From Lenzites betulinus (lineage: Eukaryota > Basidiomycota > Agaricomycetes > Polyporales > Polyporaceae), in contig JABYQU010000047.1 of NCBI GenBank assembly GCA_022264855.1, forward strand, positions 268,499 through 332,498: DNA of 64,000 nucleotides. The letters run 5' to 3'. Below the pieces are notes generated by a model. It saw nothing but the letters and a program-made list of their open reading frames with translations, did no database searches and had not been told where the DNA came from. Shown in pieces: positions 35,013 to 45,400 of this stretch. Within the stretch, counting starts at the first letter, position 1; the number at the start of each line of letters is the position of its first letter. The position numbers and the translations under genes are program-made.

Positions 35013-36615
35013 CTAGTTGAAGTGCTTCACAACAATCCCGTTAATGACCTCCTCCTCTACGACGTCATCGCGCTTCTTGAGCTGCGCGGTGCCATACGAG
35101 CTCGTCCGGCCCTTGCGCCACTCCTCCATCATCGGCGCCTGCGCGTCGTCCTCCCAGCGACGCTCGACGCCGACGCGCTGGAGTACCGGGCTCTGGAGCA
35201 GCGGTGCTAGCTTCACGTCGTCGTCTGCAAGGGCAAAGTAGAACACGCCGAGGCGCGGGTAGCCCTGCTGGTCCGCCGGGGGCTGTCGTACGCGATGGAT
35301 CGTTCCCTTATAGAAACCGCCAGAGAGAAACTCCATTGCCTCGCCAGCGTTGATCACCTGTGCACAGGATTAGTCCAGCACGGGTAAACGTGAATGCAAA
35401 ACTGAGAAGACGAACCAAAGCGTTGTCGATGTGTTTGATCCAGCGCCATTTTCCGTCCGGGGACATGATCTGCAGCGCAGCAACGGGCTGGCTCCAGAGA
35501 ATAGTGACGGTCCCAAAGTCTGACGCCATTGATCGATGACTGAGGTTGCTCCGTAGCGGGGAGACAACATACCCTTGTGACCCTTGAGCCAGACATTCTT
35601 TGACTTCTCTTCGTCTTCCTGCGACCGTGGGTAGCTGCACTTCGTCAGCGTAGCACCATGCTTCATGCGGCGATAGATACTGACTACTTCATGAAGCGGA
35701 CTAAATTCCAATATGTTAAGATCATCCACGTTCATCTCAAATGCAAAGGCTTACTCCATCCTTCGCCCTTGTTCTCGTAGTGGTGGAAGTCAACGAACGT
35801 ATTTTCGGGTAGCTCCATCCCTCGGGCGAGTAACCTGATTGTCACGCGTTCACCGCAACGGACGGAAGAGAATTCACGACGAACGTACTGGAGAATAGGG
35901 TTGAGGATGTTGTAGTGATTATACTCGGCAAAAGTGCGAATCTCAGGCAGGAACGGCACCAGCGGCTTGGGGTGCTCCTGCTTCAGAATCGCGCGATGCA
36001 CTACGGGAAAACTCAATTGTAAAAGCAATGGCGAGTGAGACGTACATACTGTTGTAATGTTCGATTTGGTCGCGCACGCCGTTGTCGATGTGCTACAACC
36101 AGCGAGAGTGTGAGCAACTAAGCTACAGCTAAAGCCGAGCCCGTGGTAACGTGCTCACCCAATACTGACGCAGCTTGTAGCCCTTGTACAGCCCGGTGGC
36201 CTTGATGTCGTATGAGAACTGCTTCTTCTCATCATCTGCGACTTGCGAGAATGGCACGTCGGCGATGTCGAAGATGCGGTCGTTCTACACATGCCAAAGT
36301 GGACTGTCAATTCAGGCGGCATATATTTCACTCAAATATCACTAACTTGTGCTTGCGTTAAGCCGTGATTAACGATGTACATGAATCCGAAGGTGCGCAT
36401 CGCGTCGCGGACCTGGGGCGCGAGTGCCGCCCTTCCCTCCGGCGTGGTCGCCTTCGAGAGGTCGATGATTGGCAAGTCAGCCCATTCCACTGAAAGAGGG
36501 CGCAGTTATAAGCTGGATTGGCCGGCAAAATATATGCTGAGATACACGCACACTCCTTCGTGGTAGGTGGGGCAGGGACGTAGTGGGCAAGAGGCGGGAT
36601 GGTTGTGGCAGGCAT
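35013..36615 (-). CDS. 2OG-Fe(II) oxygenase, isopenicillin N synthase-like, copy 1
   Basis: A multi-exon gene starting MPATTIPPLAHYVPAPP at 36615 and ending VVKHFN. The DIOX_N region reads VEWADLPIIDLSKATTPEGRAAL and FGFMYIVNHGLTQAQ; NDRIFDIADVPFSQV follows. The double-stranded beta-helix core has WLKGHKD with FGTVTILWSQPVAAL (H-x-D iron ligands, reconstituted over an intron), GGFYKGTIHRV with the distal His, and RLGVFYF with the 2OG-binding Arg. Such enzymes hydroxylate, cyclise or desaturate small molecules using Fe(II), 2-oxoglutarate and O2. A tiny ~16-nt exon (encoding RFMK) lies between two introns in all three paralogs. First of three tandem copies; substrate unknown. Confidence 0.85.
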
Positions 36616-37318
36616 AGTGACAGTCGAACGTTCACGGATGACAGTCAACGAGTTACTGAGTTACTGTTTGTAGGGGTTCCGCCGCGGGCTGTTCCTCAAG
36701 CGTCGATGATCAGTTGGTATCTCAATTTATATGGGTCCCTGGTCACATAAACTCAACAGTCAAGGAAGAGGCACGTCGTCGTATGACCAGCGTGCGATGG
36801 GAGCACGCCATGAGACGGGCCGTCATGAGTTCGACGAACATTGACGGAGAGCCGCTCAGGACGAGTAGCTATATCAATGCGTGGGGTTGCCGAACAGATT
36901 CTAGATGTTGGAAGGATGCAATGGGAAAGCATGATGCGTAGAGGAGCAGAAGCGAGGGGGGCAGGAGCAAGTTCTTGACGAGAATAGCGTGCCGCTACAG
37001 GCTCCATGGCTTTCCCACCGTGGCAATGCACTATTCTGCGAGATAAATCAGCTAGCTTGATAGCAGCGTGAGATGCCTTGGCCAGTGCAGGTACATTACC
37101 AGCTGAAAATTGATGGGCCAGCCATGTATCTTCGATATGGTAATCCTCAGAAGGTGAACGTCGACCTCCTTGAGTTCGACGAAGTTATGGGAAAGTGGCG
37201 GGTAAAGTGGCGCCGCGGAGTAGGGATTCCTCTCCCGCGATTGTGAGAGTTGAGAAGTAAATTGGTTTATTCTAGTTTGACGCACGGTCCGGATGACACA
37301 TCTGCGGCAGAAGTCTGC

Positions 37319-38923
37319 CTAGTTGTAGTGCTTCACAACCACTCCGTTAATGACTTCCTCTTCGACGACTTCATCCTTCTTCTTAAGTTCTGATTGGCCA
37401 TATGCCCGTGTTCGGCCCCGTCGCCATTGCTCCATCGTCGGCGCATCGGCGTCGTCGCACCTGCGTACGATGCCTACCCTTTGCAGCACTGGACTGTCGG
37501 AAAACGGGACGAGCCTGACGTCGTCGTCCGTCATGGCGAAGTAGAAGGCACCGACCCGCGTGTGACCGCGCTGGTCCACGGGTGGCTGGACGACCCTGTG
37601 GATAGTTGCTTTGTAAAAACCACCGGACAGAAATTCCATTGCGTCGCCCGCATTGACGACCTGATTCTAAGCTGAGAAGCTGAGCAGGGAAATTTTCTGA
37701 GAGGCGTACCAGTGCATTAGGGATATGCTTGATCCACCGCCATTTGCCGTCAGGGGAGAGGATTTGAAGAGCCGACACGGGCTGACTCCAGAGGATAGTG
37801 ATCGTTCCGAAATCTGATGATGTACGAGTCGTTTGTCGTCAACATACTCTACAATGGTCTCATTGATAAGGCCTCACCCGTGTGTCCTTTCAGCCAAACA
37901 TTATTCGTCTTCAACTCTTCTTCCTCCGTACGGGGATAACTATTACAAAGAAACAAGACGGAGATATGAGAAGCGTCGTGCAGGATGGTGATTGACTTAC
38001 TATTTCATGAAACGTACTATAGAGGGATCTTAGTCCCTCAACGTACCAGAGGACTGAATAACGCACCGTACGTCTCTCCCTTCGAGTCGAACCCGTGCGA
38101 TTTGCTCAGGGTGTCCTCTGGCAATTCCATTCCAAGAGAGAGCAATCTAGTTGAAAAGTCTATAAGAAGAGATCAGAATGTGAAGCTATTCATGTCTCCT
38201 ACCTGAGAAGTGGATCCAAAACATTATGATGGTTGTGTTCAGCAAACGCCCTTATCTCAGGCAATACAGGCTGTAATGCTTTGGGGTGCTGCTGTTGCCC
38301 AAGAATTGAGCGATGAACTGTGTTGATCGAGTTAGGTTTGATCATCTGTATATGATATAGTCGAAGTGTTAGCCTCACGATTGTAGTGCTCGAGTTGATC
38401 GTGGACGCCATTATCAATGTGCTACACGGATTCGTCAGTCTTAGATTGGCCGTTCATATGGCAACACTACCTAGACGTACCCAGTAGTTACGGAGCTTGT
38501 ATCCCCTGTAAGATCCGGTCTCCTTGATATTGCCAGCAAACAACTTCTTCTCTTCCTCGGGCACCTGCGCGAATGGCAAATCCGCGATGTCGAAAATGCG
38601 CTCATTCTGGAGGAAGCTTGAGGTTAATTTGCTCGCGCGGACTCATCAACAGGGAACTTACCTGTGCTTGCGTGTAACCATGATTGACAATGTAGAGAAA
38701 GCCCTGGTGTCTCATAGCGTCCCTCGCTCGCGGCGCTAGTTCTGCCCTGCCCTCGGGTGTAACAGCCTTTGAGATGTCGATTATAGGAATATCTGCCCAT
38801 TCCACTGTACGGTGTAACATTAAATGCGTGAGAAAACACATGCCGCGAGATTGTCGTACATTCTTCGTTCGTGGGAGGTGCGGCAACGTAGTGAGGGATC
38901 GACGGTACGACAGTAGCAGGCAT
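37319..38923 (-). CDS. 2OG-Fe(II) oxygenase, isopenicillin N synthase-like, copy 2
   Basis: Same gene structure as copy 1. It starts MPATVVPSIPHYVAAPP at 38923 and ends VVKHYN. DIOX_N is VEWADIPIIDISKAVTPEGRAEL then GFLYIVNHGYTQAQ. The iron ligands are H-T-D in WLKGHTD (over an intron) and the His of GGFYKATIHRVVQPP; RVGAFYF supplies the distal Arg. The micro-exon RFMK is conserved between GETYV and KYYPRTEEE. The divergent HRV flank (KATIHRVVQPPVDQRGHTR) against copies 1 and 3 (KGTIHRVRQPPADQ) may tune the active-site lip. The ~700 bp upstream spacer suggests independent transcription. Confidence 0.85.
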
Positions 38924-39398
38924 TTTGGAGTAAGGTCGACAGCGCGTATGTCAGAGGAGCCGCAAGACTTCCTTCATGTTCCCCTTCTATTAGTATAAGA
39001 AGCTGTGAAAGGCTCGGGGGTGTGAGGCTATCACGCAATCATGTGGATTTATGGCGATTGAAGTTGCCACGGAGCCACCTGGGCAATAGTATAGCGGGCC
39101 AATGAAAAAGGCAACTATGCAGTGACGCCAAATGTCCATAGGTTTCCAGACTGCCTTAAATTCAGAGATACAAGGAGCAGAGCTCTGCATAGTCGACTGC
39201 TGGAAGAGAGTGAGAAGTTCATGGTCGTCCGACCATGGCAGCGACAGCCTGCCAACTCGGGTTGATGATTATATCGATCGCATTTGGCTATTTGTACATG
39301 TTTGTAGTACGTTCAACATATTGCGGTCACCGCCGACAGAAAACATGAGATATAACCGCCAATCCCTAGACACTATACACGTATAAGGCGAAGAGACA
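38924..39398. other. Intergenic spacer between oxygenase copies 2 and 3
   Basis: Promoter side of copy 2 and 3' flank of copy 3. No other gene seen. Confidence 0.5.
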
Positions 39399-40100
39399 CT
39401 AGTTATAGTGGAGTACAGGGACGCCATGAATTATCTGCTGCTCCACCACGTCGTCCTTCTTCGTCAACTCTGAGAGTCCGTAAGCCGCTGTGCGCCCTTT
39501 GCGGTACTGATCCGACGTTGGTGCATTATCGCCGTCGAACCTCAGCGTGATCCCAACCCTCTGTAGCACCGGGCTCTGCACGAGAGGTTTGAGCACCACG
39601 TCAGCGTTTGCTGCAGCGAAGTAGATAACCCCAAGCCGGTTGTAGCCCCGCTGGTCTGCTGGCGGCTGTCGCACGCGGTGAATGGTTCCTTTGTAGAATC
39701 CTCCGGACAGGAACTCCATGCAGTCACCGATGTTGACAACCTTGACAAAATAGAGGCTATCAGCATGCCCACTCAAGTCACAGATGAATCGACTCACCAG
39801 TGCGTTGTCTATATGTTTGACCCAGCGCCACTTGCCGTCGGGGCATCGAATCTGAAGTGCAGAGACGGGCTGACTCCAGAGGACGGTTACCGTGCCGATG
39901 TCTGCGAATGGTAAGACAACGTATACATGTAATAGTTGAATAGTAGTCCAACACACCCGTATGGCCTTTCAACCACACATTCTTTGCCTTCTCCTCATCG
40001 TCCGCTGAGCGAGGGTAGCTATCACATAAATGGTCGCATGATTACGTCAGTTTTCTGTATACTTGTTCAACACCCTTGACATACTATTTCATGAATCGCA
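39399..40100 (-). pseudogene. 2OG-Fe(II) oxygenase copy 3, 3' half (cut off by transposon stack)
   Basis: Encodes the C-terminal half of a third paralog: micro-exon RFMK (40085-40100), KYYPRSADDEEKAKNVWLKGHTD, IGTVTVLWSQPVSALQI, GGFYKGTIHRV, RLGVIYF, ending VPVLHYN. Iron ligands H-T-D and the distal His are intact. The 5' half lies at 50017-50880, with 9.9 kb of nested retroelements in between. The acceptor CAACAG at 40101-40106 directly abuts the LINE insertion. Both halves are undamaged, so the gene might still splice if a 9.9-kb intron is tolerated, but mushroom introns are normally under 100 nt and I expect loss of function. Confidence 0.8.
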
Positions 40101-40106
40101 CTGTTG

Positions 40107-40119
40107 GAGGAGCATCATC
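40107..40119. repeat. Target site duplication of the LINE, left copy
   Basis: GAGGAGCATCATC, repeated perfectly at 49969-49981. It marks the 5' (truncated) boundary of the LINE in the oxygenase intron. Confidence 0.9.
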
Positions 40120-40929
40120 TCTATCACAACCTGCGAGCTCGGGGCGTGCCAAGGGAGTATGTTGACTGGCTGAGGGTCAAACTCTCGGGGCGCAAAACAC
40201 GCCTCATGTTCGACGACTACACATCCGAACTCTTCGATATCAGGAGCGGCATTGACCAAGGCTGCCCGCTCTCTGTCATCCTCTATGCGTTCTACAACTC
40301 TGACCTCATTGACAGCGCGGACACCTCAAACGGCGAGCACGCAGTTGGCTCCATGGACGATGTGGCCCTTGTGGTCACAGGCAAGACATTCCGGGAGTGC
40401 CATGATCGCGTGCGGCGTTTCATCATGGACCGAGATGGAGGCGCGCAGGACTGGTCGCGAGCGCACAACTCTGTCTTTTCACTCGACAAGTTTGGGCTTA
40501 TCAATTGCAAGGCCCAGCCCAAGCGTATCGGGCTTGGCCCGCCCCTCCACCTTTCTGATGGCACAGAGATCCTGCCTACTGATCACCATCGCTTCTTAGG
40601 AGTTCTCGTCGACCAGGGGCTCAAGTTCAAGCAACACGTGGCGTTGGCCTATGCAAAAGGCAGCAAACTCGTCTCGCAGCTTCGGCGACTGGCAAAGGCA
40701 CGCAATGGGCTGACCCTGTCGGTCGTACGGAGGCTCTACCTCACTGTTGTCGTTCCGAGTTTTTTGTACGCAGCTGACACTTTTCTCACCCCAATCAGGT
40801 CCCTTGCCGGCCACACGCGCAAGCACGGCTCAGTGGGCAACATACGCCGCCTGGCAGCCATTCAGCGGCAGGCTCTCCTGGTAATGACGGGGGCATTGCG
40901 CTCCTCCCCAACAGACTCTCTGGAGGCAC
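40120..40929 (+). pseudogene. LINE reverse transcriptase fragment
   Basis: RT fingers/palm/thumb of a Tad1-type element: RLMFDDYTSELFDIRSGIDQGCPLSVILY (palm motif region with GxxQGCPLS), then GSMDDVALVVTG, which holds the catalytic DD (a variant of F/YxDD), and the HRFLGVLVDQGL thumb. No nonsense mutation was seen up to the copia insertion. The 5' part of RT and the endonuclease are absent because of truncation. Confidence 0.85.
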
Positions 40930-41485
40930 TGTTGAACTTCCGTGTTTACGGCTGTGCCGGACCGGGAGTTGCCGTGTGTGGCCGTGCATCTACAATACGC
41001 CGGCATGGACATTCTTACTTACCTGTTATGGACATTGTACTATACACGGCATCTCATCATCTTTACTGATGATTCTGGTGCGTTCTACGCTGCTCCGGTA
41101 CATTCCAGAACCCTATGGAAGTCTCTAGAATATGGCATCATTCTTGCGCGATATGTCGTCGTAGTCTTGCTCATCGTCTTACTCATCGCATAGGCTACTT
41201 ACTCAGCGTCCTCTGGACGTCACATGCTTCTCTTTTATGCTTACTCATCGCAGTCCTCCAGTAGTATATAAGGAGGACATTCTCTGCCATAGCTCTTCAG
41301 TCTTTCGCTCACAGACTGAAGAGTAAGTCCCACTACTTCTATGCCTACATATGTGTTACTTACCAGTACTTGTAGTTCCTCTTTGTGCGGCTCACAGGTA
41401 CTGTCAATATGATTATAGTCTTTCGCTCACAGACTGAAGATTCCTCTTTGTGCGGCTCACAGCCTTCCAGGTTCAGAGTTCTTCA
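40930..41485 (+). repeat. Copia 5' LTR
   Basis: Starts TGTTGAACTTCC, ends GAGTTCTTCA. Contains a TATA box (TATATAAGG, 41265-41273) and, 20 nt downstream, a perfect 11-bp hairpin at 41293-41323. A module of hairpin sequence plus CCTCTTTGTGCGGCTCACAG recurs in the last 100 bases. Confidence 0.95.
41265..41273 (+). promoter_or_regulatory. Copia LTR TATA box
   Basis: TATATAAGG in the 5' LTR; duplicated at 47097-47105 in the 3' LTR. Probable core promoter of the genomic RNA, placing the U3/R border just downstream. Confidence 0.7.
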
Positions 41486-41509
41486 GGTTATGAGCCCTGC
41501 GCTCTAACC
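41486..41509 (+). other. Copia primer binding site (internal tRNA-Met type)
   Basis: Begins GGTTATGAGCCCTGCGC directly after the LTR's terminal CA. It is complementary to a tRNA anticodon stem-loop carrying a CAU anticodon (GGGCTCATAACC), not to a tRNA 3' end. This is the half-tRNA priming mode known from Drosophila copia and yeast Ty5. Confidence 0.75.
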
Positions 41510-42496
41510 GGTTGCTACCTCAGTCGACACCGCGCGCGCATCCTATCCGTCGACCTTCCGCTGGTTCGTGCACACCCTCCCCCATCTTTCCTAACCTCTT
41601 GACTGTGCCCGCCGACACTGCTACCAGGGGGACATTTCTGCGCTCGTGACGCAGCCCTGAGTGCTTTTCTCATAGCCCTACATAGCCATAAGTACACAGG
41701 CCTTTGTAGTGCGGCCTTCTTTCTGTATCCCTCGGCCGGGCCCTGCACTTGCGGTAGCCAGTCGTTGTATCCGGGTTCTTTAGGAACTTTGGAGCCGGAG
41801 GACAACCGTTCGGACCCTCCTTACGATACTTTTTGGCTTGAGTACGCACTTTACATAGCTTTCTTGGGCACAGTTGGCGACTTCTATCTGGATTTCTGGG
41901 TATATCGGCTACCTAGATTTCTGGTTCACCTCAATAGGTGTACATCTCTACCTTTCCGTGCACACAGCGAGTCAATCATCGCGCTTCCCTGAACCGTTTT
42001 GGAGCCCACAACTGCTGAACCGCTTGATTTGGACTCAGAGGAAGAAGTCGACGCCACTCTCGACAACTCTTCTGAAAGCGCAGCGTCTTTTGACTGCGCA
42101 GGCCTTCCTCATATCTTCGACACAGAGGATCAGTTCGATCGACACCAGGACGAAGACGAGTGGCAGGAGTGTGACAACTTTCCTTGCCCTAATCGCTACG
42201 GTCCCGTCAGCGAAACCACCCAGGAGTGGGCCGCTCCTACTCATCCTAGTCAAATTCCAGCACACCTCGTACCTCTCCCACAGTCCCCAGAGGCTTGGGA
42301 CGTACCTCTACCGTCTGTTGACAACTCCCCGTCTCCCGTCGCAACTCCTCTCCCTCCGGATCCGTTCCTCGAAGTCCCCACTCTCTCTCCTCCTTCTCCG
42401 GTTCATCTCGAACTTGTTCCGGAGTACCCAACTCTAGATTTCGATTCGGAACGCGCCGAGGACTTCACAGACTCTCCCCAATTCCTTCTACTCACT

Positions 42497-45400
42497 ATGG
42501 GAGATGTCAAGCCGGATTCTGTCCCTGTCCTCTCTTCGGCTGCTCAGTACGCTGACTGGGCTGCCAAGATGAAGGGTCTTCTGATGTTTATGAACTGCTG
42601 GGAAGTGGTTTCTGGTTCGGATACCCCTCCAACCGAAGCCGAGGCTCTCAAGGACTACAAGAAGCAAAATGCGCAGGCTTCTGGTTTGCTCTTCATGCGG
42701 ACCGGGCCTAGCTTCCACTACCTCCTTGAGAAGACCACCACCACTAACAACGTAACCACTGTCACCTCGCTCACCGCGAAGCAGATGTGGAATGCGCTGA
42801 AGGACAAGTTTGGGAAACCGAACTCAGCGCACGTGTGGGGTCTCTTCGAATCGCTCATTAGCGAGCCTCGCATGTCAGACCAGCGTTCTCTCCAGGATCA
42901 GATCAGTCGGATCGTCACGCGGATTCGCGAGATCTCGACTAATGGTCTTGAACTCAAGGAGAACATCCAGGCCCTCATCCTCCTTTCCAAGGTCCCGGAC
43001 TCGTATCGGTCGATGATTTCTGCGCTCATGGCAACTACAGAGGTCGACAAAATCACCGTCGACACCATCCTCGAGAAGACGCTCTCTGAGGAGTCCATGC
43101 GCAAGACCGGTCAGTCCGCCTCCCGCATCTCTAAGACCAAGCCCAAGCCTTCTGGTCCTTGCGACCATTGTGGTAGTGCGACACATCATGAGTCAACCTG
43201 CTACAAGAAGCATCCCGAGCTTCGTCCTAAGGGCAAAGGCAATGGCGGGAAGAAGAAAGGGAAGGAGAAGAAGGACAATCCCCCGGCCAATCATACTCAT
43301 ACCGTTGCTCCGTCTGCCAATGTACTTATAGCTACTGAGTCCCCCGCTGATTCGCAAATGCACGCTTCTTTCTATCGTGCGGCACATGCCGCGGGTGTGA
43401 ATCATACTCACTGGCTCATGGACTCTGGAGCATCTTCGCATGTCACCTGGAACCTCGCAGACTTTGCCGAGTACAAGCCCTTCGATAAACCTCTGAACTT
43501 TAGCACTGCAGCCTCTGGCAGCGGTAGCATTGTTCAAGGACTCGGTGAGGGAACAGTGCAAGCGGACATCTTCATCGGTGGTGTAAAGTGGAAGATAACA
43601 CTGACCAACGTATGCTACGTCCCTCGGGCGTCATCGCGGTTGTTTTCCACCGGAACCATTGAGAAGAACGGTTATTCTATCTTCCAAGGAGGCGGGAAGA
43701 TGATTATCTTCGACAAACTGCCCAAGGGCTCTGTCGAGCATGGTGCGACGATCTCCATTCCCGGACATAAAGTCCTGGAGGCGTTGTATGACCCGGTGTT
43801 AAACCTGTATACCTTGCATATGGATATCTCTCCTAGCAAGAAGCTCCACCTGACCGTTCCGTCCTATAAGACTTGGCATCGCCGCTATGGCCATGCAAGC
43901 AAGGAGGCGTTGTCTCGCCTTCCTAAGAACGTGAAGGGTGTTGATGCTATCGATCCTGCGGACACTGAGCCTTGCGAGGGATGCGCCTGGGGTAAATCCA
44001 CTCGTCTCCCCTTTCCACCTTCTGAGAAACGTGCGAGTGAAGTTCTCGAACTCATTCATACGGATCTCGACGGTCCTATGCGAACTGCGTCGGTTGGCGG
44101 AGGTTTCACCTACTTCGCTAGCTTTATCGACGACTTCTCTGGTCTTGGCTGCGCCTACTTTCTGAAGCAGAAGTCTCAAGCTTTCGAGGCTTTTAACACC
44201 TTCAAGGCGTGGGCTGAAAATCAGACTGGGAAGAAAATCAAACGCGTTCGTTCGGACCGCGGGGGGGAATACCGTTCCGCTGAGTTCTCGGATCATCTTC
44301 GTAAACTCGGGATCGAACACCAGATGTCTACACCAAAGACGCCACAGCAGAATGGACGTGCTGAGCGCTGGAACCGTACTATCGTCGAGAAGGCAATGGC
44401 CATGCTACACCAAGCGGGTCTTAGCCACGGTTTCTGGATGCACGCTGTAGACACAGCCGTTCACATCTACAATCGTCAGCCCATGCGTCGCCTTAAATGG
44501 CGCTGCCCCATCACTGTCTGGGACGGGACCGTACCGGACGTGTCCTACTTCCGGGTGTTTGGGTGCAAAGCTTTCGTCCATGTGCAGAAGTCAGAGCGCG
44601 CGGGTAAACTCGACAAGAAGGCAGTCGAGATGATCTTCGTGGGGTATGAAGCCGGTTCAAAGGGGTACAGATTTTGGAACCCGGCCACCCGCTCTATCGT
44701 CGTATCTCGCGATGTGATATTTGATGAAGAGTCGTTCCCTGCACGTAAAACCTCCGGTAATGCTCCTGCTGCCCCACAGGACAATCCCTTCCCAGAGCAC
44801 CCTGATTCGTCGGATGAGATCTCCAATTTCGACTCCGGCGATGACCTCCCTTTCCCTCTTCCCATTCCTCTCAATGATCCTCTCCCGGACGTCCATCGTC
44901 CACCTACTCCTGAACCTCCACCCGCTCCTGCACCTGCTCCTGCTCCAGCTGCGCCTGAAGTCCCGCCTGCTGTCCCACCTCCTCGTCCTACCCACCAACG
45001 GCAACGTCATGAGCCAGTGGGAGGTCCCAGTGTTGCGCGCGATCGTCCTCGTCGAGAGAACGTGCCGCGACCTGAACGTTACAGGGATAGCGTCTATGGC
45101 AACGAACCCCCTGCTCGGGTTGATTCGCGGACAGATGACGACGGCACTCAGCATGCGGAAACTCTCCTAGCTATACTTGCAGCCTCTCAGTATAAGACTG
45201 GCCTACCTAATTCACATAAGGAAGCCATGAAGTCTCCTCACGCTGCTAAGTGGACGCTTGCTGAGAAAGCGGAGTTCGACTCGCTCATGGAGAACAAGAC
45301 TTGGATACTCGTTCCTCGTCCCAAGGGTCGTCACGTCGTCGCCTGTCGCTGGGTGTATGACATTAAACATGACGGCAGGTTCAAGGCTCGTCTTGTAGCC

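Noticed and set aside
40104..40119. ATG-like start of a reverse transcriptase gene
   Set aside because: The first codons lie in the host TSD and intron; the RT frame is simply a 5'-truncated LINE, not an independent gene start.
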